Source: Anabaena cylindrica PCC 7122 (GTDB lineage: Bacteria; Cyanobacteriota; Cyanobacteriia; Cyanobacteriales; Nostocaceae). From it: a DNA stretch of 64,000 nt. This document shows positions 1 through 9,712 of this stretch, one piece after another. The stretch covers positions 5,384,001-5,448,000 of the forward strand of contig NC_019771.1 in assembly GCF_000317695.1 (NCBI RefSeq), in the 5' to 3' direction. Below the pieces are notes generated by a model, which ran no database searches, was not told where the DNA came from, and saw only the letters and a program-made list of their open reading frames with translations. Within the stretch, counting starts at the first letter, position 1, and each line of letters opens with the position of its first letter. The translations under genes were made by a program, and so were the position numbers.

Positions 1-1
1 A

Positions 2-826
2 CGACCCATTGAACTCCAAGGGGTGTTAGCTCAGGTACTAACAATCCTTTTAGGAGGATCTATCTTAGTCCTGGTTGGTTTTATTGATGATCAATTTGGC
101 TTACCTCCTTCTGTGCGTTTGTGGGCGCAGATGATTACGGCACTCTTGCTGGTGGCTAATGGCATTAGTATTCAAGTTACTTTTGGTACACCCATAGACT
201 CGCTATTGTCGATGGCGTTGACAGTGTTGTGGGTAGTAGGTATTACCAATGCCATCAATTTGATGGACGGTATGGATGGTTTGGCGGGAGGAATCAGTTT
301 TATTACTGCCATGAGTTTGTTAGGGGTTTCGGCTCAGTTTAATAATCGAGCCGCAGCAACCTTAGTTTTAGCCGCTTTGGCAGGTGCTGCACTGGGATTT
401 TTGAGGCACAATTTCTATCCCTCACGGATCATTATGGGTGATGCGGGGGCATATTTTTTTGGCTACGTATTAGCAGCAACTAGCATTTTAGGAAAACTTC
501 AACAAAACACCGTTTATGCTCTTGTACCCACGGTTTTATTTCTGATGTTGCCAGTATTAGATACCACTCAGGTTTTTGTACGGCGACTTCTAGCAGGAAA
601 AAACCCCCTGAGTACTCCCGGTAAAGACCATTTACATCACCGTTTGTTGGCTTGGGGGTTATCCCAACGCCACGCAGCTTTGACTCTGTGGTCAATCACT
701 TTGTTTTTTAATTTGCTGGCTATGAAAATACAAGGCATGAATTTGGCAGTTATGCTTACATCTGCCGCCAGTATTATTTTGCTTTTGGGTTTTACTATCT
801 GGCAAAGAATGCGTAGTAATTCGTAA
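2..826 (+). CDS. MraY/WecA-family polyprenyl-phosphate N-acetylhexosamine-1-phosphate transferase (5' end missing)
   Basis: Multi-pass membrane enzyme that transfers a sugar-1-phosphate from a UDP-sugar to a polyprenyl phosphate, the first step in making lipid-linked glycans. The reading frame is open to the left edge, so the N-terminus lies outside the window; the GTG at 23 is an internal codon in a run of family-like sequence. Visible family motifs are NAINLMDGMDGLAGG, then GDAGAYFFGY, then DHLHHRL near the C-terminus, which match the catalytic Asp loops and the HxHH-type loop of the WecA branch. The cytoplasmic HLHHR loop favours a WecA/RgpG-like enzyme over MraY itself. The TAA stop is the first unit of a TAATTCG heptamer array. 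The exact donor sugar cannot be read from sequence. Confidence 0.88.
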   Translation, partial: RPIELQGVLAQVLTILLGGSILVLVGFIDDQFGLPPSVRLWAQMITALLLVANGISIQVTFGTPIDSLLSMALTVLWVVGITNAINLMDGMDGLAGGISFITAMSLLGVSAQFNNRAAATLVLAALAGAALGFLRHNFYPSRIIMGDAGAYFFGYVLAATSILGKLQQNTVYALVPTVLFLMLPVLDTTQVFVRRLLAGKNPLSTPGKDHLHHRLLAWGLSQRHAALTLWSITLFFNLLAMKIQGMNLAVMLTSAASIILLLGFTIWQRMRSNS

Positions 827-977
827 TTGATAATTCGTAATTCGTAATTGAATTAATAATACTAAGTTGTGCAAGTACGCACATTCCGCGCCTTTATACC
901 ACGGTCTTAATTAATGTATTTCTTCATTTACATGGCGGTAAATTACGAATTACAAATTACGAATTACGAATTACGAA

Positions 978-980
<3 letters not shown>
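817..980. repeat. Inverted pair of TAATTCG heptamer arrays between convergent genes
   Basis: At 817-850 the plus strand carries TAATTCG-type units; at 941-980 the same unit lies on the minus strand (ATTACGA on plus). The first array supplies the TAA stop of the transferase gene, and the second supplies the TAA stop of fabG. The two arms are complementary and could fold into a hairpin between the convergent genes. The repeat class resembles the heptameric STRR sequences known from heterocystous cyanobacteria. Confidence 0.8.
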
Positions 981-1718
<738 letters not shown>

Positions 1719-1929
1719 CTAATTTTCCTCAATATCCAACAGACCATTTATAAGTAAATCTTTAAAGGGTGTAACGGTGCAACATCATCGGAGTCAAGAA
1801 AGTATAAATCGTAGCCTCAAATTCCCATTGTAGGCAAAATGGCACAACTTCGGATTCTGAAAATTTGCTCCACGGAAAATAGTGATTAAACTGAACTAGA
1901 GGAATAGCCCATACTCAAATCCAAACGCT

Positions 1930-2805
1930 ATGATTCTAGTCACTGGAGCAACTGGAGGAATTGGTCGTCGCGTCGTGCGACTATTACGCCAACAACAGCA
2001 GCCTGTGCGATCGTTTGTCCGTCTCACATCCCATTACAGCGAGTTAGAACATCGGGGTTCTGATATCTTCATTGGGGATTTACAACGAGAACAGGACATT
2101 GAAAAAGCTTGCCGAGGCATTAAATATATAATCAGTACTCACGGTTCAGGTAATAACGCGCTCTCTTTGGATTACCGCGCTAATATTGAACTCATTGACC
2201 AAGCTAAAGTCCAAGGTGTTGAACATTTTGTTTTCATATCCGTTTTAGGTGCTGATAGAGGATATGAAGATGCACCCGTGTTCAAAGCAAAACGAGCCGT
2301 AGAAAGATATCTGCAAAGTAGTGGCTTAGATTACACTATTTTACGCCCGGCTGGACTAGCATCAAACTTGCTACCACTAGCAGAACGCTTTCGAGAAACA
2401 GGTTTGTATTTACTTATCGGTGATCCTAAAAACCGTACGTCTATTGTTAGCACCGATGATTTAGCCAAAATAATTGTAGATTCTTTGACCGTTGCAGATG
2501 CTCGTAATCAAATTTTACCAATAGGAGGCGCAGAAATTCTATTGCGAGAGGATATCCCTAAAATTTTTAGTCGCATCTTTAACAAAGAACCAATAATAAT
2601 TAACGTTCCTCTGTTTGCTATTGATGGGTTAAGAAGTGCATTAGGTTTATTAAATTCCCAAGCACAAACAGCTTTAGGAACCTTTCGTACTTTGCTGGCT
2701 AATGAGTTTTTTTGCACATTAGAAGAAACCGCAAATGTAGAAAGAATTTTTAACTTTCAATTGGAAACTTTGGAAACTTTTTTGCGCCGTTATTTAGCTA
2801 TTTAA
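1930..2805 (+). CDS. NAD(P)-binding atypical SDR (NmrA/Ycf39-like) protein
   Basis: Atypical short-chain dehydrogenase of 291 residues with the N-terminal Rossmann motif TGATGGIGRRV at residues 5-15. The middle has LRPAGLASN, typical of NmrA/UDP-sugar-like extended SDRs, where the YxxxK catalytic pair is often absent. In cyanobacteria such proteins include Ycf39-type assembly factors and quinone or isoflavone reductase-like proteins, so the substrate is not predictable. The ATG start fits the beginning of the Rossmann strand. It runs in the same direction as the HlyD gene, about 96 nt upstream of that gene's probable start, but the spacer is a repeat array and cotranscription is uncertain. 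Confidence 0.8.
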   Translation: MILVTGATGGIGRRVVRLLRQQQQPVRSFVRLTSHYSELEHRGSDIFIGDLQREQDIEKACRGIKYIISTHGSGNNALSLDYRANIELIDQAKVQGVEHFVFISVLGADRGYEDAPVFKAKRAVERYLQSSGLDYTILRPAGLASNLLPLAERFRETGLYLLIGDPKNRTSIVSTDDLAKIIVDSLTVADARNQILPIGGAEILLREDIPKIFSRIFNKEPIIINVPLFAIDGLRSALGLLNSQAQTALGTFRTLLANEFFCTLEETANVERIFNFQLETLETFLRRYLAI

Positions 2806-2810
2806 ATTAG

Positions 2811-2897
2811 GTAATTGGTGATTGGTGATTGGAAAGACTTCTACCCATTACCCATTACCCATTACCCATTACCTATTATCCATTACCCATTACCAAA
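2811..2897. repeat. Heptamer array, ATTGGTG / CCATTAC units
   Basis: GGTAATTGGTGATTGGTGATTGG is followed, after about 11 nt, by repeated CCATTAC units. The two halves are partly complementary, so the array can fold. It is read through in frame by a GTG at 2815, producing an artefactual proline/tyrosine-rich N-terminal extension of the downstream HlyD-family gene. Confidence 0.8.
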
Positions 2898-2901
2898 ATC
2901 T

Positions 2902-4398
2902 ATGAAATATTCCCTGGCTGCAAATGCGGCTCAAGCACGTCAGACAAAAGAGAGATTTGCTCAACCGGAAGAACAATTATCTTATGAATTGGGTAAAGCT
3001 GTACAAGAATTACCACCACTTTATACAAGATTATTAGCCGGAACAATTAGCATCGTTATATTTGGAGCAATTTCCTGGGCGCATTTTTCCGAAATTGATG
3101 AAGTAGCCACAGCACCAGGAGAGTTAATTGCATCTACCCAAGTCAGACCAGTGACATCTTTGGGTGATGGTTCTATTTTAGCAGTAAAGGTGAAAGAAGG
3201 CGATCGCGTTACCAAAGATCAGATTTTAATTGAACGTGACCCCAATTTACAACAAACAGATGTGAATCGCTTGGCTAAAGCTAGTAAATTAATTGAGGAA
3301 GACTTACAGCGCTTACAAGCAGAACGGACTGGGGGAAAAACTGCGGGAACAAAACTACAAGATGAATTGTTAAACTCGCGTTTATCAGATTACAAAGCCA
3401 AACAAGCAGCAGCAGAAGCAGAAGCACAACGTCAACTTTCGATTATCAATCAAGCAAAAGTCCGGTTGACTCGGTTACAAGAAAATTTAGCCAGCGCTCA
3501 AACCAGTGTTATTAATGCTCAAACTAATATAGTTAATGCTGAAAATATCCGTCTTAAAGTTGAAAATAATTTAAGTATAGCTCAACAAAGAGAAAAAAAT
3601 CTCAGCACTTTATTAAATCCCGGTGCAGTTCCCAGAATTGATTATTTAGAAGCACAAGAAAGATTAAACCGTGCCAACACAGAAATTATTAGAAGTGCAG
3701 ATGAAGTAACTAATGCCAAAAACAGATTAACAGAAGCAAAAGATAAAGTTTCATCTCTAGAAAAAGATATTGCTGCTCAACGTCAAGAAATTAAACAAGT
3801 TGAACAAGCTTATCAATCTGCACTTAATCAAGTTTTACGTTTATCCTCAGAACGCCAAAGTGAAATTTTAACGCTGATAAATAAACGCAAAGAAGAATTA
3901 ACCAATGTTGCCGGTCAATTAGAGCAAGCGAGAAAGCAAAAAGATGGAGAATCTATTAAAGCACCTGTAGCGGGGACAATTTACAAAATCAAAGCTACTA
4001 AAGGGCCAGTTCAATCTGGTGAAGAATTATTATCAATTGTCCCTGAAGGGGAAGAAATGCTATTAGAAGTAAAAGTCCTCAATCGTGATATTGGTTTTAT
4101 TCGTCAGAACATGAAAGCAAAGGTGAAATTAGCGACTTTCCCTTTTCAAGAATTTGGAATTGTTGATGGTGAAGTTATGCAAATAAGTCCCAATGCAGTT
4201 GTTGATAAGGATTTGGGATTAATTTTTCCGACTCAAATTAAGTTGAGCAAACATTCAATTAATTTCCGGGGACAAGATGTAGAATTTACACCAGGTATGG
4301 CTGCAAATGCAGAAATTGTCACTCGAAAAAAATCAGTTTTGACGTTTATTGTTGAGCCAATTACACGCAGATTTAGTGAGGCTTTTTCTGTGAGATAA
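2902..4398 (+). CDS. HlyD-family membrane fusion (periplasmic adaptor) protein
   Basis: Adaptor subunit of a tripartite or type I secretion system; it would bridge an inner-membrane transporter and an outer-membrane channel. I place the start at ATG 2902, giving 498 residues, because the upstream GTG only adds translated heptamer repeats. Order of parts: cytosolic N-terminus 1-42, one membrane segment at about 43-62, first lipoyl half (TSLGDGSILAVKVKEGDRV), long alpha-helical coiled coil rich in Ala, Gln and Glu, second lipoyl half (IKAPVAGTIYKIKATKGPVQ), then a beta-barrel region. No ABC transporter or TolC-like gene lies beside it, so its partner is unknown. It may be an orphan HlyD similar to those used for haemolysin-like or bacteriocin export. 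Confidence 0.9.
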   Translation: MKYSLAANAAQARQTKERFAQPEEQLSYELGKAVQELPPLYTRLLAGTISIVIFGAISWAHFSEIDEVATAPGELIASTQVRPVTSLGDGSILAVKVKEGDRVTKDQILIERDPNLQQTDVNRLAKASKLIEEDLQRLQAERTGGKTAGTKLQDELLNSRLSDYKAKQAAAEAEAQRQLSIINQAKVRLTRLQENLASAQTSVINAQTNIVNAENIRLKVENNLSIAQQREKNLSTLLNPGAVPRIDYLEAQERLNRANTEIIRSADEVTNAKNRLTEAKDKVSSLEKDIAAQRQEIKQVEQAYQSALNQVLRLSSERQSEILTLINKRKEELTNVAGQLEQARKQKDGESIKAPVAGTIYKIKATKGPVQSGEELLSIVPEGEEMLLEVKVLNRDIGFIRQNMKAKVKLATFPFQEFGIVDGEVMQISPNAVVDKDLGLIFPTQIKLSKHSINFRGQDVEFTPGMAANAEIVTRKKSVLTFIVEPITRRFSEAFSVR

Positions 4399-4415
4399 AA
4401 AAACTCAAATAAAAC

Positions 4416-4452
4416 TTTTGTAGAGAGGTTGTATTCAACGCCTCTTTTTCTT
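4416..4452 (+). terminator. Probable terminator after the HlyD gene
   Basis: AGAGG-TTG-TATT-CAA-CG-CCTCT followed by TTTTTC, 25-50 nt after the stop. The inner part resembles the widespread cyanobacterial repeat of the type GTAGAGACGTTGCATGCAACGTCTCT, so it may be a degenerate repeat that now serves as a terminator. Confidence 0.5.
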
Positions 4453-4458
4453 TTGGTT

Positions 4459-4582
4459 AGAGTTCTCCAATTAAAAAAATATCCCAAAATTTCTTGTGGT
4501 GCGGGCCGAAAAGCCCGCTAATAATACAAGGACGGGCAAGATGCCCATCCCACAAGATTGGATCTTTTTTGTGGAGTTCTCT
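4459..4582 (+). repeat. Dispersed foldable element, copy A (124 bp)
   Basis: Ends are AGAGTTCTCC and GGAGTTCTCT (8 of 10 as inverted repeat). Inside are CTTGTGG...CCACAAG, the hairpin GCGGGC-CGAAAA-GCCCGC and the hairpin GGGCA-AGA-TGCCC. An almost identical copy in opposite orientation lies at 41116-41242: I count one substitution and one 3-nt indel. No coding capacity. The remaining sequence up to the next gene (4583-4817) shows nothing recognisable except a CTCTGCG-type motif near 4705. Confidence 0.8.
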
Positions 4583-4817
4583 TAATTGAGTGGTTAATGG
4601 AGAAAAGCAGAAGTTTTAGCTTGGGAATTATGGGTTGTAATTATCGCGTAAATATAGTGATATAGCGATTTTAAATAAGATGTGAACACCTCTTTTTATC
4701 TTCCTCTGCGTTCTTTGCGTCTCTGGGGTTAATTTTCCAAATTCCGTTTATAAATCCAACAGGATTGCTATTATAGATATTTAATTCAAATTCTACATCA
4801 TTAGTAGATTAATAACC

Positions 4818-5312
4818 TTATGTATTTGCTTTCAAAAATAAAATATAATCAACCATTTTTTGCTTGTTACTCAAAAGAGTAGTTTCATAATAAGTCAAAC
4901 GATGATGTTCACCAGAATATAAAATAAAAGTAATCCAATATAACTGATTGTCAATTTGAATTTTTTTGCCAAACCTAGTTTTAGTACTAAAAGAAGAACT
5001 GCGCGAGTTAATTATTACTGTTTCAATTTCAGCAAGTGATAGTTCAATAACTCCCTGAGAAAATATATTTCTTTGTTTCAAACTAATTCGACCCAGTGCT
5101 GAATTGAAATTGCAAGTTAGTACTTCATAACAATTATCAATATCTAAAAATAAAATACTAATAAATGCACCCACTAACAAATAAAAACAAAGTATTGTCC
5201 AGCCACCGAAAATAGAGGAAATTATTCCTAAACCAGGTGTAAAAGAATGATAAAGTATATCTTGCCGAGAAAATTCTTCAATTCTGTAAATTCTTTTTAT
5301 TTTTGGCAGCAT
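4818..5312 (-). CDS. Membrane protein of unknown function
   Basis: 164 residues, not recognised. A hydrophobic stretch at about 27-57 could form one long or two short membrane segments. The remaining C-terminal 100 residues look like a beta-rich soluble domain (ILSLAEIETVII-like strands followed by a helix with LSNKQKMVDYILFL), reminiscent of PH-like domains attached to short membrane anchors; that resemblance is only my impression. The gene is AT-rich and stands alone between the dispersed element and the rubrerythrin gene, on the same strand as rubrerythrin and 148 nt downstream of it. Confidence 0.65.
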   Translation of the reverse strand: MLPKIKRIYRIEEFSRQDILYHSFTPGLGIISSIFGGWTILCFYLLVGAFISILFLDIDNCYEVLTCNFNSALGRISLKQRNIFSQGVIELSLAEIETVIINSRSSSFSTKTRFGKKIQIDNQLYWITFILYSGEHHRLTYYETTLLSNKQKMVDYILFLKANT

Positions 5313-5365
5313 ATTTATTTCTCTCTCTTCAAAAATATCACCTAGTTAGTAGAAAGCGAAATAAA

Positions 5366-5405
5366 ATCCCCCTTCCGTATTTTAGACATTATAAAGGAAG
5401 AGGGA
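5366..5405 (-). terminator. Terminator of the rubrerythrin gene
   Basis: On the minus strand TCCCTCTTCC pairs with GGAAGGGGGA (one mismatch) across a loop of about 19 nt and is followed by TTTTATTT. It lies 56 nt beyond the rubrerythrin stop. Confidence 0.6.
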
Positions 5406-5460
5406 TAAGGCTAGGATTTTTTGAAATTTAATAGATCGATCAACTCAATTTAGTTCTGTC

Positions 5461-6174
5461 TTAAGCAGCAACTTTTTCTTCAAGAGGTTTAAAAGTCTTT
5501 TTGGTAGCACCGCAAATAGGACAACTCCAATCATCAGGAATTGCTGCAAAAGGTGTACCAGGTGCAATTCCTGAATCAGGATCACCAGTCACGGGATCAT
5601 AAATCATGCTGCATTGTCTACAAATCCATTTTTGAGTTGCAGGATCTTCACCTGCTATTCTGGTTACAGCTTGTCCTCCGTTTAATACTTCTAAAGCTTC
5701 AGAGTAGCGATCTGCATGGTGATTTTCTATGAATTTGAGCAAACCAAAACGGTGTGCTGCGGTGCGGAATGTGTTGGCGTGTTCGCTAGATTCTTGTGCT
5801 TGTTTGAGAAATTCTTCAGCTGCGGGATTATCTCTGTCGCTTTGAGCAGCAGCAGCAAAATCAGGATACATTGTAGTGTATTCGTAGGTTTCGCCTTCAA
5901 TTGCTAAAGACAAACAGCGAGAGATAATTTCTTTTTTTTGTTCTTCAGTTAAACTCGCTGCATCTTTTACAACAAGTTCGGGATGCAACAACTCAAAATG
6001 AGCAAAAGCGTGTTCAGTTTCTTGATCTGCTGTTTCCTTAAAAAGTTTTGCTAAGTCTGAAAAACCCAGCTGACGCGCTACGTTAGCAAAAAACAGGTAT
6101 TTGCGATTTGCCATCGATTCACCACCGAAGGCAGATTCTAAGTTTTGGAGTGTAGTAAAGTTTGACAAATCCAT
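5461..6174 (-). CDS. Rubrerythrin
   Basis: Cytosolic non-haem iron peroxidase that reduces hydrogen peroxide with electrons passed through its own rubredoxin domain. The 237 residues contain an N-terminal ferritin-like four-helix domain and a C-terminal rubredoxin. Diiron ligands can be traced as Glu19, Glu52-x-x-His55, Glu95-x-x-Glu98, and Glu128 with His132. The rubredoxin has Cys185-x-x-Cys188 and Cys218-x-x-Cys221. All expected ligands are present, so the protein should be active. In heterocystous cyanobacteria one rubrerythrin (RbrA) protects nitrogenase in heterocysts, so a role in oxygen or peroxide protection is plausible. The upstream spacer is long (about 650 nt), leaving room for regulation, but no clear binding site is seen. 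Confidence 0.93.
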   Translation of the reverse strand: MDLSNFTTLQNLESAFGGESMANRKYLFFANVARQLGFSDLAKLFKETADQETEHAFAHFELLHPELVVKDAASLTEEQKKEIISRCLSLAIEGETYEYTTMYPDFAAAAQSDRDNPAAEEFLKQAQESSEHANTFRTAAHRFGLLKFIENHHADRYSEALEVLNGGQAVTRIAGEDPATQKWICRQCSMIYDPVTGDPDSGIAPGTPFAAIPDDWSCPICGATKKTFKPLEEKVAA

Positions 6175-6833
6175 AATTATTTGTACGTGTTGGCGAAGTG
6201 ATATTTCATGGAAAAACAGACTTTAAAGCCAGGTTATATAAGCCGATGTCTAAAATACAGTAGCTGTCAGCAATCCATTGGTCAGTATGGGTTTAGCAAT
6301 AATCAACCCGTACAGGAATAAAACCCTTTTTGTGCATGACATTGTAACTAAATTTTGTGTTAAAGTTACCTGCAACAAACTGTGTTTAGATAGGTTTATA
6401 CAACCTGTTCGGCCTCTCTTTAATGACCAGTTTTTACCTGTTCTAGACAATTATAAAACCTAAAACAGTTATTAGGTTATCCATTCTTAGCTAATATTTA
6501 GTAGGGTGTTGCCAGATAGCAAAAATCTTTAAATTTTTACTGAATGATCCAGTCTGACGCATTCTACAATCCTGCATTAAGAGTCATACGCCGCTTTCGT
6601 GATTTTAGAGATCAATAGCTTGCCAAAAGAGATTAAATCTGCATGACTATTTAGTGAGAGTACAAATCGTAAATTTCATCATTACTGCCACCAGTGACCA
6701 AATCAATTAAATATAGTTAAATAAACTCGGTAGTAACAGAGTTTAATATATCACGGGTAGCTAAATCAACTTCATTATATACTAGATACATAACTTTACT
6801 AGACTAAAACTGTCATACTTCAAAAGCATATCT
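6175..6833. other. Divergent spacer between rubrerythrin and the gmd-like gene
   Basis: 659 bases without a convincing gene. Two short overlapping open frames (around 6250-6463) have no codon or motif support. The DNA is AT-rich and must hold the promoters of both flanking genes; I cannot pick a specific promoter with confidence. Confidence 0.5.
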
Positions 6834-7811
6834 ATGACAAAGACAGCCCTAATTACAGGCATTACAGGTCAAGACGGCTACTATCTCAGCCATTTGCTCC
6901 TCAACCAAAATTACCGAGTTGTGGGTTTGGTATCTCCACACCGACAAGCCAATTTGTCAAAACTGGGAGACTTGGCAAACAAGGTAAAAATTTACACTGT
7001 TGATTCTAGAGATAGTGCGGCTTTATTAACGGCTGTCGAACAATTACAACCCCACGAAATTTACAATTTAGCAGCACCCAGCTTTGTTCCTGATTCTTGG
7101 CATGATCCTTTAGGAACACTGGATCTAATCACAGGTACTGCTACTAGATTGTTAGATGCAATTAGGCAAGTTGGTCTATCTACACGTTTTTATCAAGCTA
7201 GTAGTTCAGAAATGTTTGGGGATGTTGATGTTTCTCCTCAAGATGAAGAAACTCCTTTTCGTCCGAAAAATCCCTATGCAGCAGCAAAATTACACGCTCA
7301 CTGGACGATGGTACATCATCGACAACGTTATGGCCTATTTGCTTGTAGTGGTATTTTGTTTAACCATGAATCTCCTTTGCGTCCTCCTCAGTTTGTGACA
7401 CGCAAGGTTTCTTTAGCGGTAGCATCAATTAAATTGGGTTTAGCTGAAACTTTAGAAATGGGTAATTTGGATGCCAAACGTGATTGGGGTTTTGCTGGAG
7501 ATCATGTTGAAGCTATGTGGCGAATGTTACAAGTAGATGAGCCAGAAGAATATGTGATTGGTACAGGTAAACTTCACAGTGTTAGAGAGTTAATCGCCAC
7601 AGCTTTTGATTGTGTGGGACTAGACTGGCAAAAATACGTAGTTATTAATAGCAATTTACTACGAGCAGATGAACATTTTCAACTTGTAGCTAACCCTAAT
7701 AAAGCTAAAAATAATCTTGCCTGGGAACCTAAAGTTAGTTTTGAGCAACTGTTAGAGAGAATGGTAAACACTGATTTGGATAGATTACAAAGTGCTAGAG
7801 TGTCACCCTAA
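6834..7811 (+). CDS. GDP-mannose 4,6-dehydratase family protein
   Basis: Extended SDR enzyme predicted to convert GDP-mannose to GDP-4-keto-6-deoxymannose, the precursor of fucose, rhamnose and other deoxy sugars in exopolysaccharide or LPS. 325 residues with TGITGQDG at 8-15 (NADP binding), SSSEMFG at 123-129, YAAAK at 148-152 (catalytic Tyr and Lys), and LFNHESPLRP, which is a signature of GMD enzymes. The next gene, a GT4 glycosyltransferase, starts 10 nt after the stop, so the two probably form an operon for one surface glycan. A GDP-4-keto-6-deoxymannose reductase relative of GMD is an alternative, but the SSSEMFG and NHESP motifs favour the dehydratase. Confidence 0.88.
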   Translation: MTKTALITGITGQDGYYLSHLLLNQNYRVVGLVSPHRQANLSKLGDLANKVKIYTVDSRDSAALLTAVEQLQPHEIYNLAAPSFVPDSWHDPLGTLDLITGTATRLLDAIRQVGLSTRFYQASSSEMFGDVDVSPQDEETPFRPKNPYAAAKLHAHWTMVHHRQRYGLFACSGILFNHESPLRPPQFVTRKVSLAVASIKLGLAETLEMGNLDAKRDWGFAGDHVEAMWRMLQVDEPEEYVIGTGKLHSVRELIATAFDCVGLDWQKYVVINSNLLRADEHFQLVANPNKAKNNLAWEPKVSFEQLLERMVNTDLDRLQSARVSP

Positions 7812-7821
7812 ATATCCCAAA

Positions 7822-9003
7822 ATGCTAATTAATCAAGTGACAGATAATTTGAAGCCTGGTGAAAAATTGAGTAATGAAGCCAATCATTTATTCGTATTTT
7901 TAGAAATTTTTGCCCTTGAAGGTGGGATTCAATCCTATATTAAAGATATTTTTCGCGGCTATTTGGGATTAGAACAAACCTGTAGAGCAGAAGTTTTTTT
8001 ATTACGTGATAGTGATGATTGTGTAAATCCTTTTGCATCGGAAAATTTAAAATTTCATTATTTTAAAAGTGAGTTGCCCCAAATAGGAAGAGTCAAATTT
8101 ACTTTAGCTTTACTTCGCTATCTCTTGCAAAAAAGACCGCAACACGTTTTTTGTGGTCACATTAAATTGGCGGTACTGATAAAGACTTTATGCAAACCTT
8201 TGGGGATTCCTTATACTGTACTAACTTATGGGAAGGAAGTCTGGGAACCACTCAAAAATCAAGAAAGACGTGCTTTAACTTCAGCTTCGTCCATTTGGAC
8301 AATTAGCCGCTACAGTCGAGATTGTGCGTGTGCTGCTAATGATATCAATCCTGATCAGGTAAAGATGTTACCTTGTGCTATTGATGGGGATAAATTTACT
8401 CCTGGTATCAAAGCACCAGAATTAGTTGAGAAGTACGGTTTAAATAATGCCAAGGTGTTGATGACAGTGGCACGGTTGTGGTCTGGGGATATTTACAAGG
8501 GTGTAGATGTCACAATTAGAGCATTACCGCAAATCATGCAGGTGTTTCCAGAAGTAAAATATTTGGTAATTGGTCGTGGTGACGACCAACCGCGATTAGC
8601 TGAGTTAGCAAAAGATTTAGGTGTGAGCGATCGCGTGATTTTTGCCGGTTTTATCGCTACAGAAGCATTAATGTTACACTATCGTCTAGCAGATGCCTAT
8701 GTTATGCCCTCTCAAGAAGGCTTTGGTATAGTTTATCTAGAAGCAATGGCTTGTGGTATACCAGTGCTATCTGGTGATAATGATGGCTCGGCTGACCCCT
8801 TACAAGATGGTAAGCTAGGATGGCGAGTACCACACCGCAACCCCGATGCCGTAGCAGCAGCTTGTATCGAAATTCTCCAAGGTCAGGATCAACGTTGTGA
8901 TGGTGAATGGTTAAGAGAACAAGCGATCGCTATTTTTGGTATAGAAGCCTTTCAAAAACGCCTACAACAAATGCTTCTCTCTTCGTCTCAACTAAACTCA
9001 TGA
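7822..9003 (+). CDS. Glycosyltransferase family 4 protein
   Basis: GT-B fold glycosyltransferase of 393 residues, likely adding a sugar to a surface or exopolysaccharide. The N-terminal half carries the acceptor-side Rossmann domain with the EGGIQ glycine turn. The C-terminal half has the donor-binding sequence SQEGFGIVYLEAMACG, the EX7E-type motif of the GT4 family. I prefer ATG 7822, 10 nt after the upstream stop, over an in-frame GTG at 7792 that would overlap the gmd-like gene. Pairing with that gene suggests GDP-linked sugar chemistry, but the donor is not decided by sequence. Confidence 0.87.
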   Translation: MLINQVTDNLKPGEKLSNEANHLFVFLEIFALEGGIQSYIKDIFRGYLGLEQTCRAEVFLLRDSDDCVNPFASENLKFHYFKSELPQIGRVKFTLALLRYLLQKRPQHVFCGHIKLAVLIKTLCKPLGIPYTVLTYGKEVWEPLKNQERRALTSASSIWTISRYSRDCACAANDINPDQVKMLPCAIDGDKFTPGIKAPELVEKYGLNNAKVLMTVARLWSGDIYKGVDVTIRALPQIMQVFPEVKYLVIGRGDDQPRLAELAKDLGVSDRVIFAGFIATEALMLHYRLADAYVMPSQEGFGIVYLEAMACGIPVLSGDNDGSADPLQDGKLGWRVPHRNPDAVAAACIEILQGQDQRCDGEWLREQAIAIFGIEAFQKRLQQMLLSSSQLNS

Positions 9004-9007
9004 CCCT

Positions 9008-9183
9008 TACAGCAGAATTCAGGAGTAGGGGCGAAGCATTCGGAAAATAGCCTTTGCCAAAAATCGATCATTGATCGCCCGAATGCTTCGCCCGTACAGG
9101 AGTCAGGAGTCAGGAGTAAAACTGGCTTGGTGTCTAGGTTTCAATGTTAATTCTGTACCTCTTTAATCTGCAATCTGCTGTAA
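9008..9183. repeat. TACAGCAG-ended interspersed element, copy 1
   Basis: Begins TTACAGCAG and ends CTGCTGTAA. Inside are a long inverted repeat (GGGGCGAAGCATTCGG ... CCGAATGCTTCGCCC), AGGAGTC heptamers, the phrase AAAACTGGCTT, and TGTACCTC near the right end. Related copies lie at 36530-36638, 39190-39283, 40923-41014 and, in opposite orientation and partial, 56928-57062. Confidence 0.7.
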
Positions 9184-9224
9184 CTAATGACTAAGATAGA
9201 GTGATAGTAAAACAAATTTGAGAA

Positions 9225-9596
9225 ATGCGCCCTAATAACTTGCAATTGAATCTTGAAAAACTCCGTCCTTGGCTCACTTTATTAGCTGTAACCTGGTTAT
9301 TAGCATCATTAGGCTTAGGCTGGTTGGTTAATTCCCTGCTAATTATTTTTGGGCTGTTGTTAGTCACACCAGTTATTGCCTTTTTCGGATTTCGCTGGTG
9401 GCTACAACGCAATTTGGTTACTGGCCAGTGTCCCGTCTGCGAATTTGAATTAACAGGTTTAAATAACAGCAAATTGCAGTGTTCAAATTGTGGAGAACAG
9501 CTATCAATCCAAAATAGTCAATTTAGCCGCTTTGCACCAGAAGGCACAATTGATATCACAGCCATTGAAGTCCCCGCCAAATCACTAGAAGATTAA
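9225..9596 (+). CDS. Small membrane protein with C-terminal zinc ribbon
   Basis: 123 residues. Two hydrophobic segments at about 16-33 and 36-56 are followed by a treble-clef or zinc-ribbon motif Cys69-x-x-Cys72 and Cys86-x-x-Cys89, and then a short acidic tail. I do not know a function; proteins of this plan are common and uncharacterised in cyanobacteria. It has the reverse order of the 29872-30279 protein, where the zinc ribbon precedes the membrane segments. It stands alone between a TACAGCAG element and heptamer arrays. Confidence 0.75.
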   Translation: MRPNNLQLNLEKLRPWLTLLAVTWLLASLGLGWLVNSLLIIFGLLLVTPVIAFFGFRWWLQRNLVTGQCPVCEFELTGLNNSKLQCSNCGEQLSIQNSQFSRFAPEGTIDITAIEVPAKSLED

Positions 9597-9617
9597 GATA
9601 ATTCATAACAGTCTGAG

Positions 9618-9706
<89 letters not shown>

Positions 9707-9712
9707 TGCCTT

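Noticed and set aside
2815..2901. N-terminal extension of the HlyD-family protein
   Set aside because: Translated CCATTAC heptamers; the family-like protein begins at ATG 2902.
6250..6463. Two overlapping open frames of about 60 codons on opposite strands
   Set aside because: Short, AT-driven, no SD, no motif; likely promoter region.
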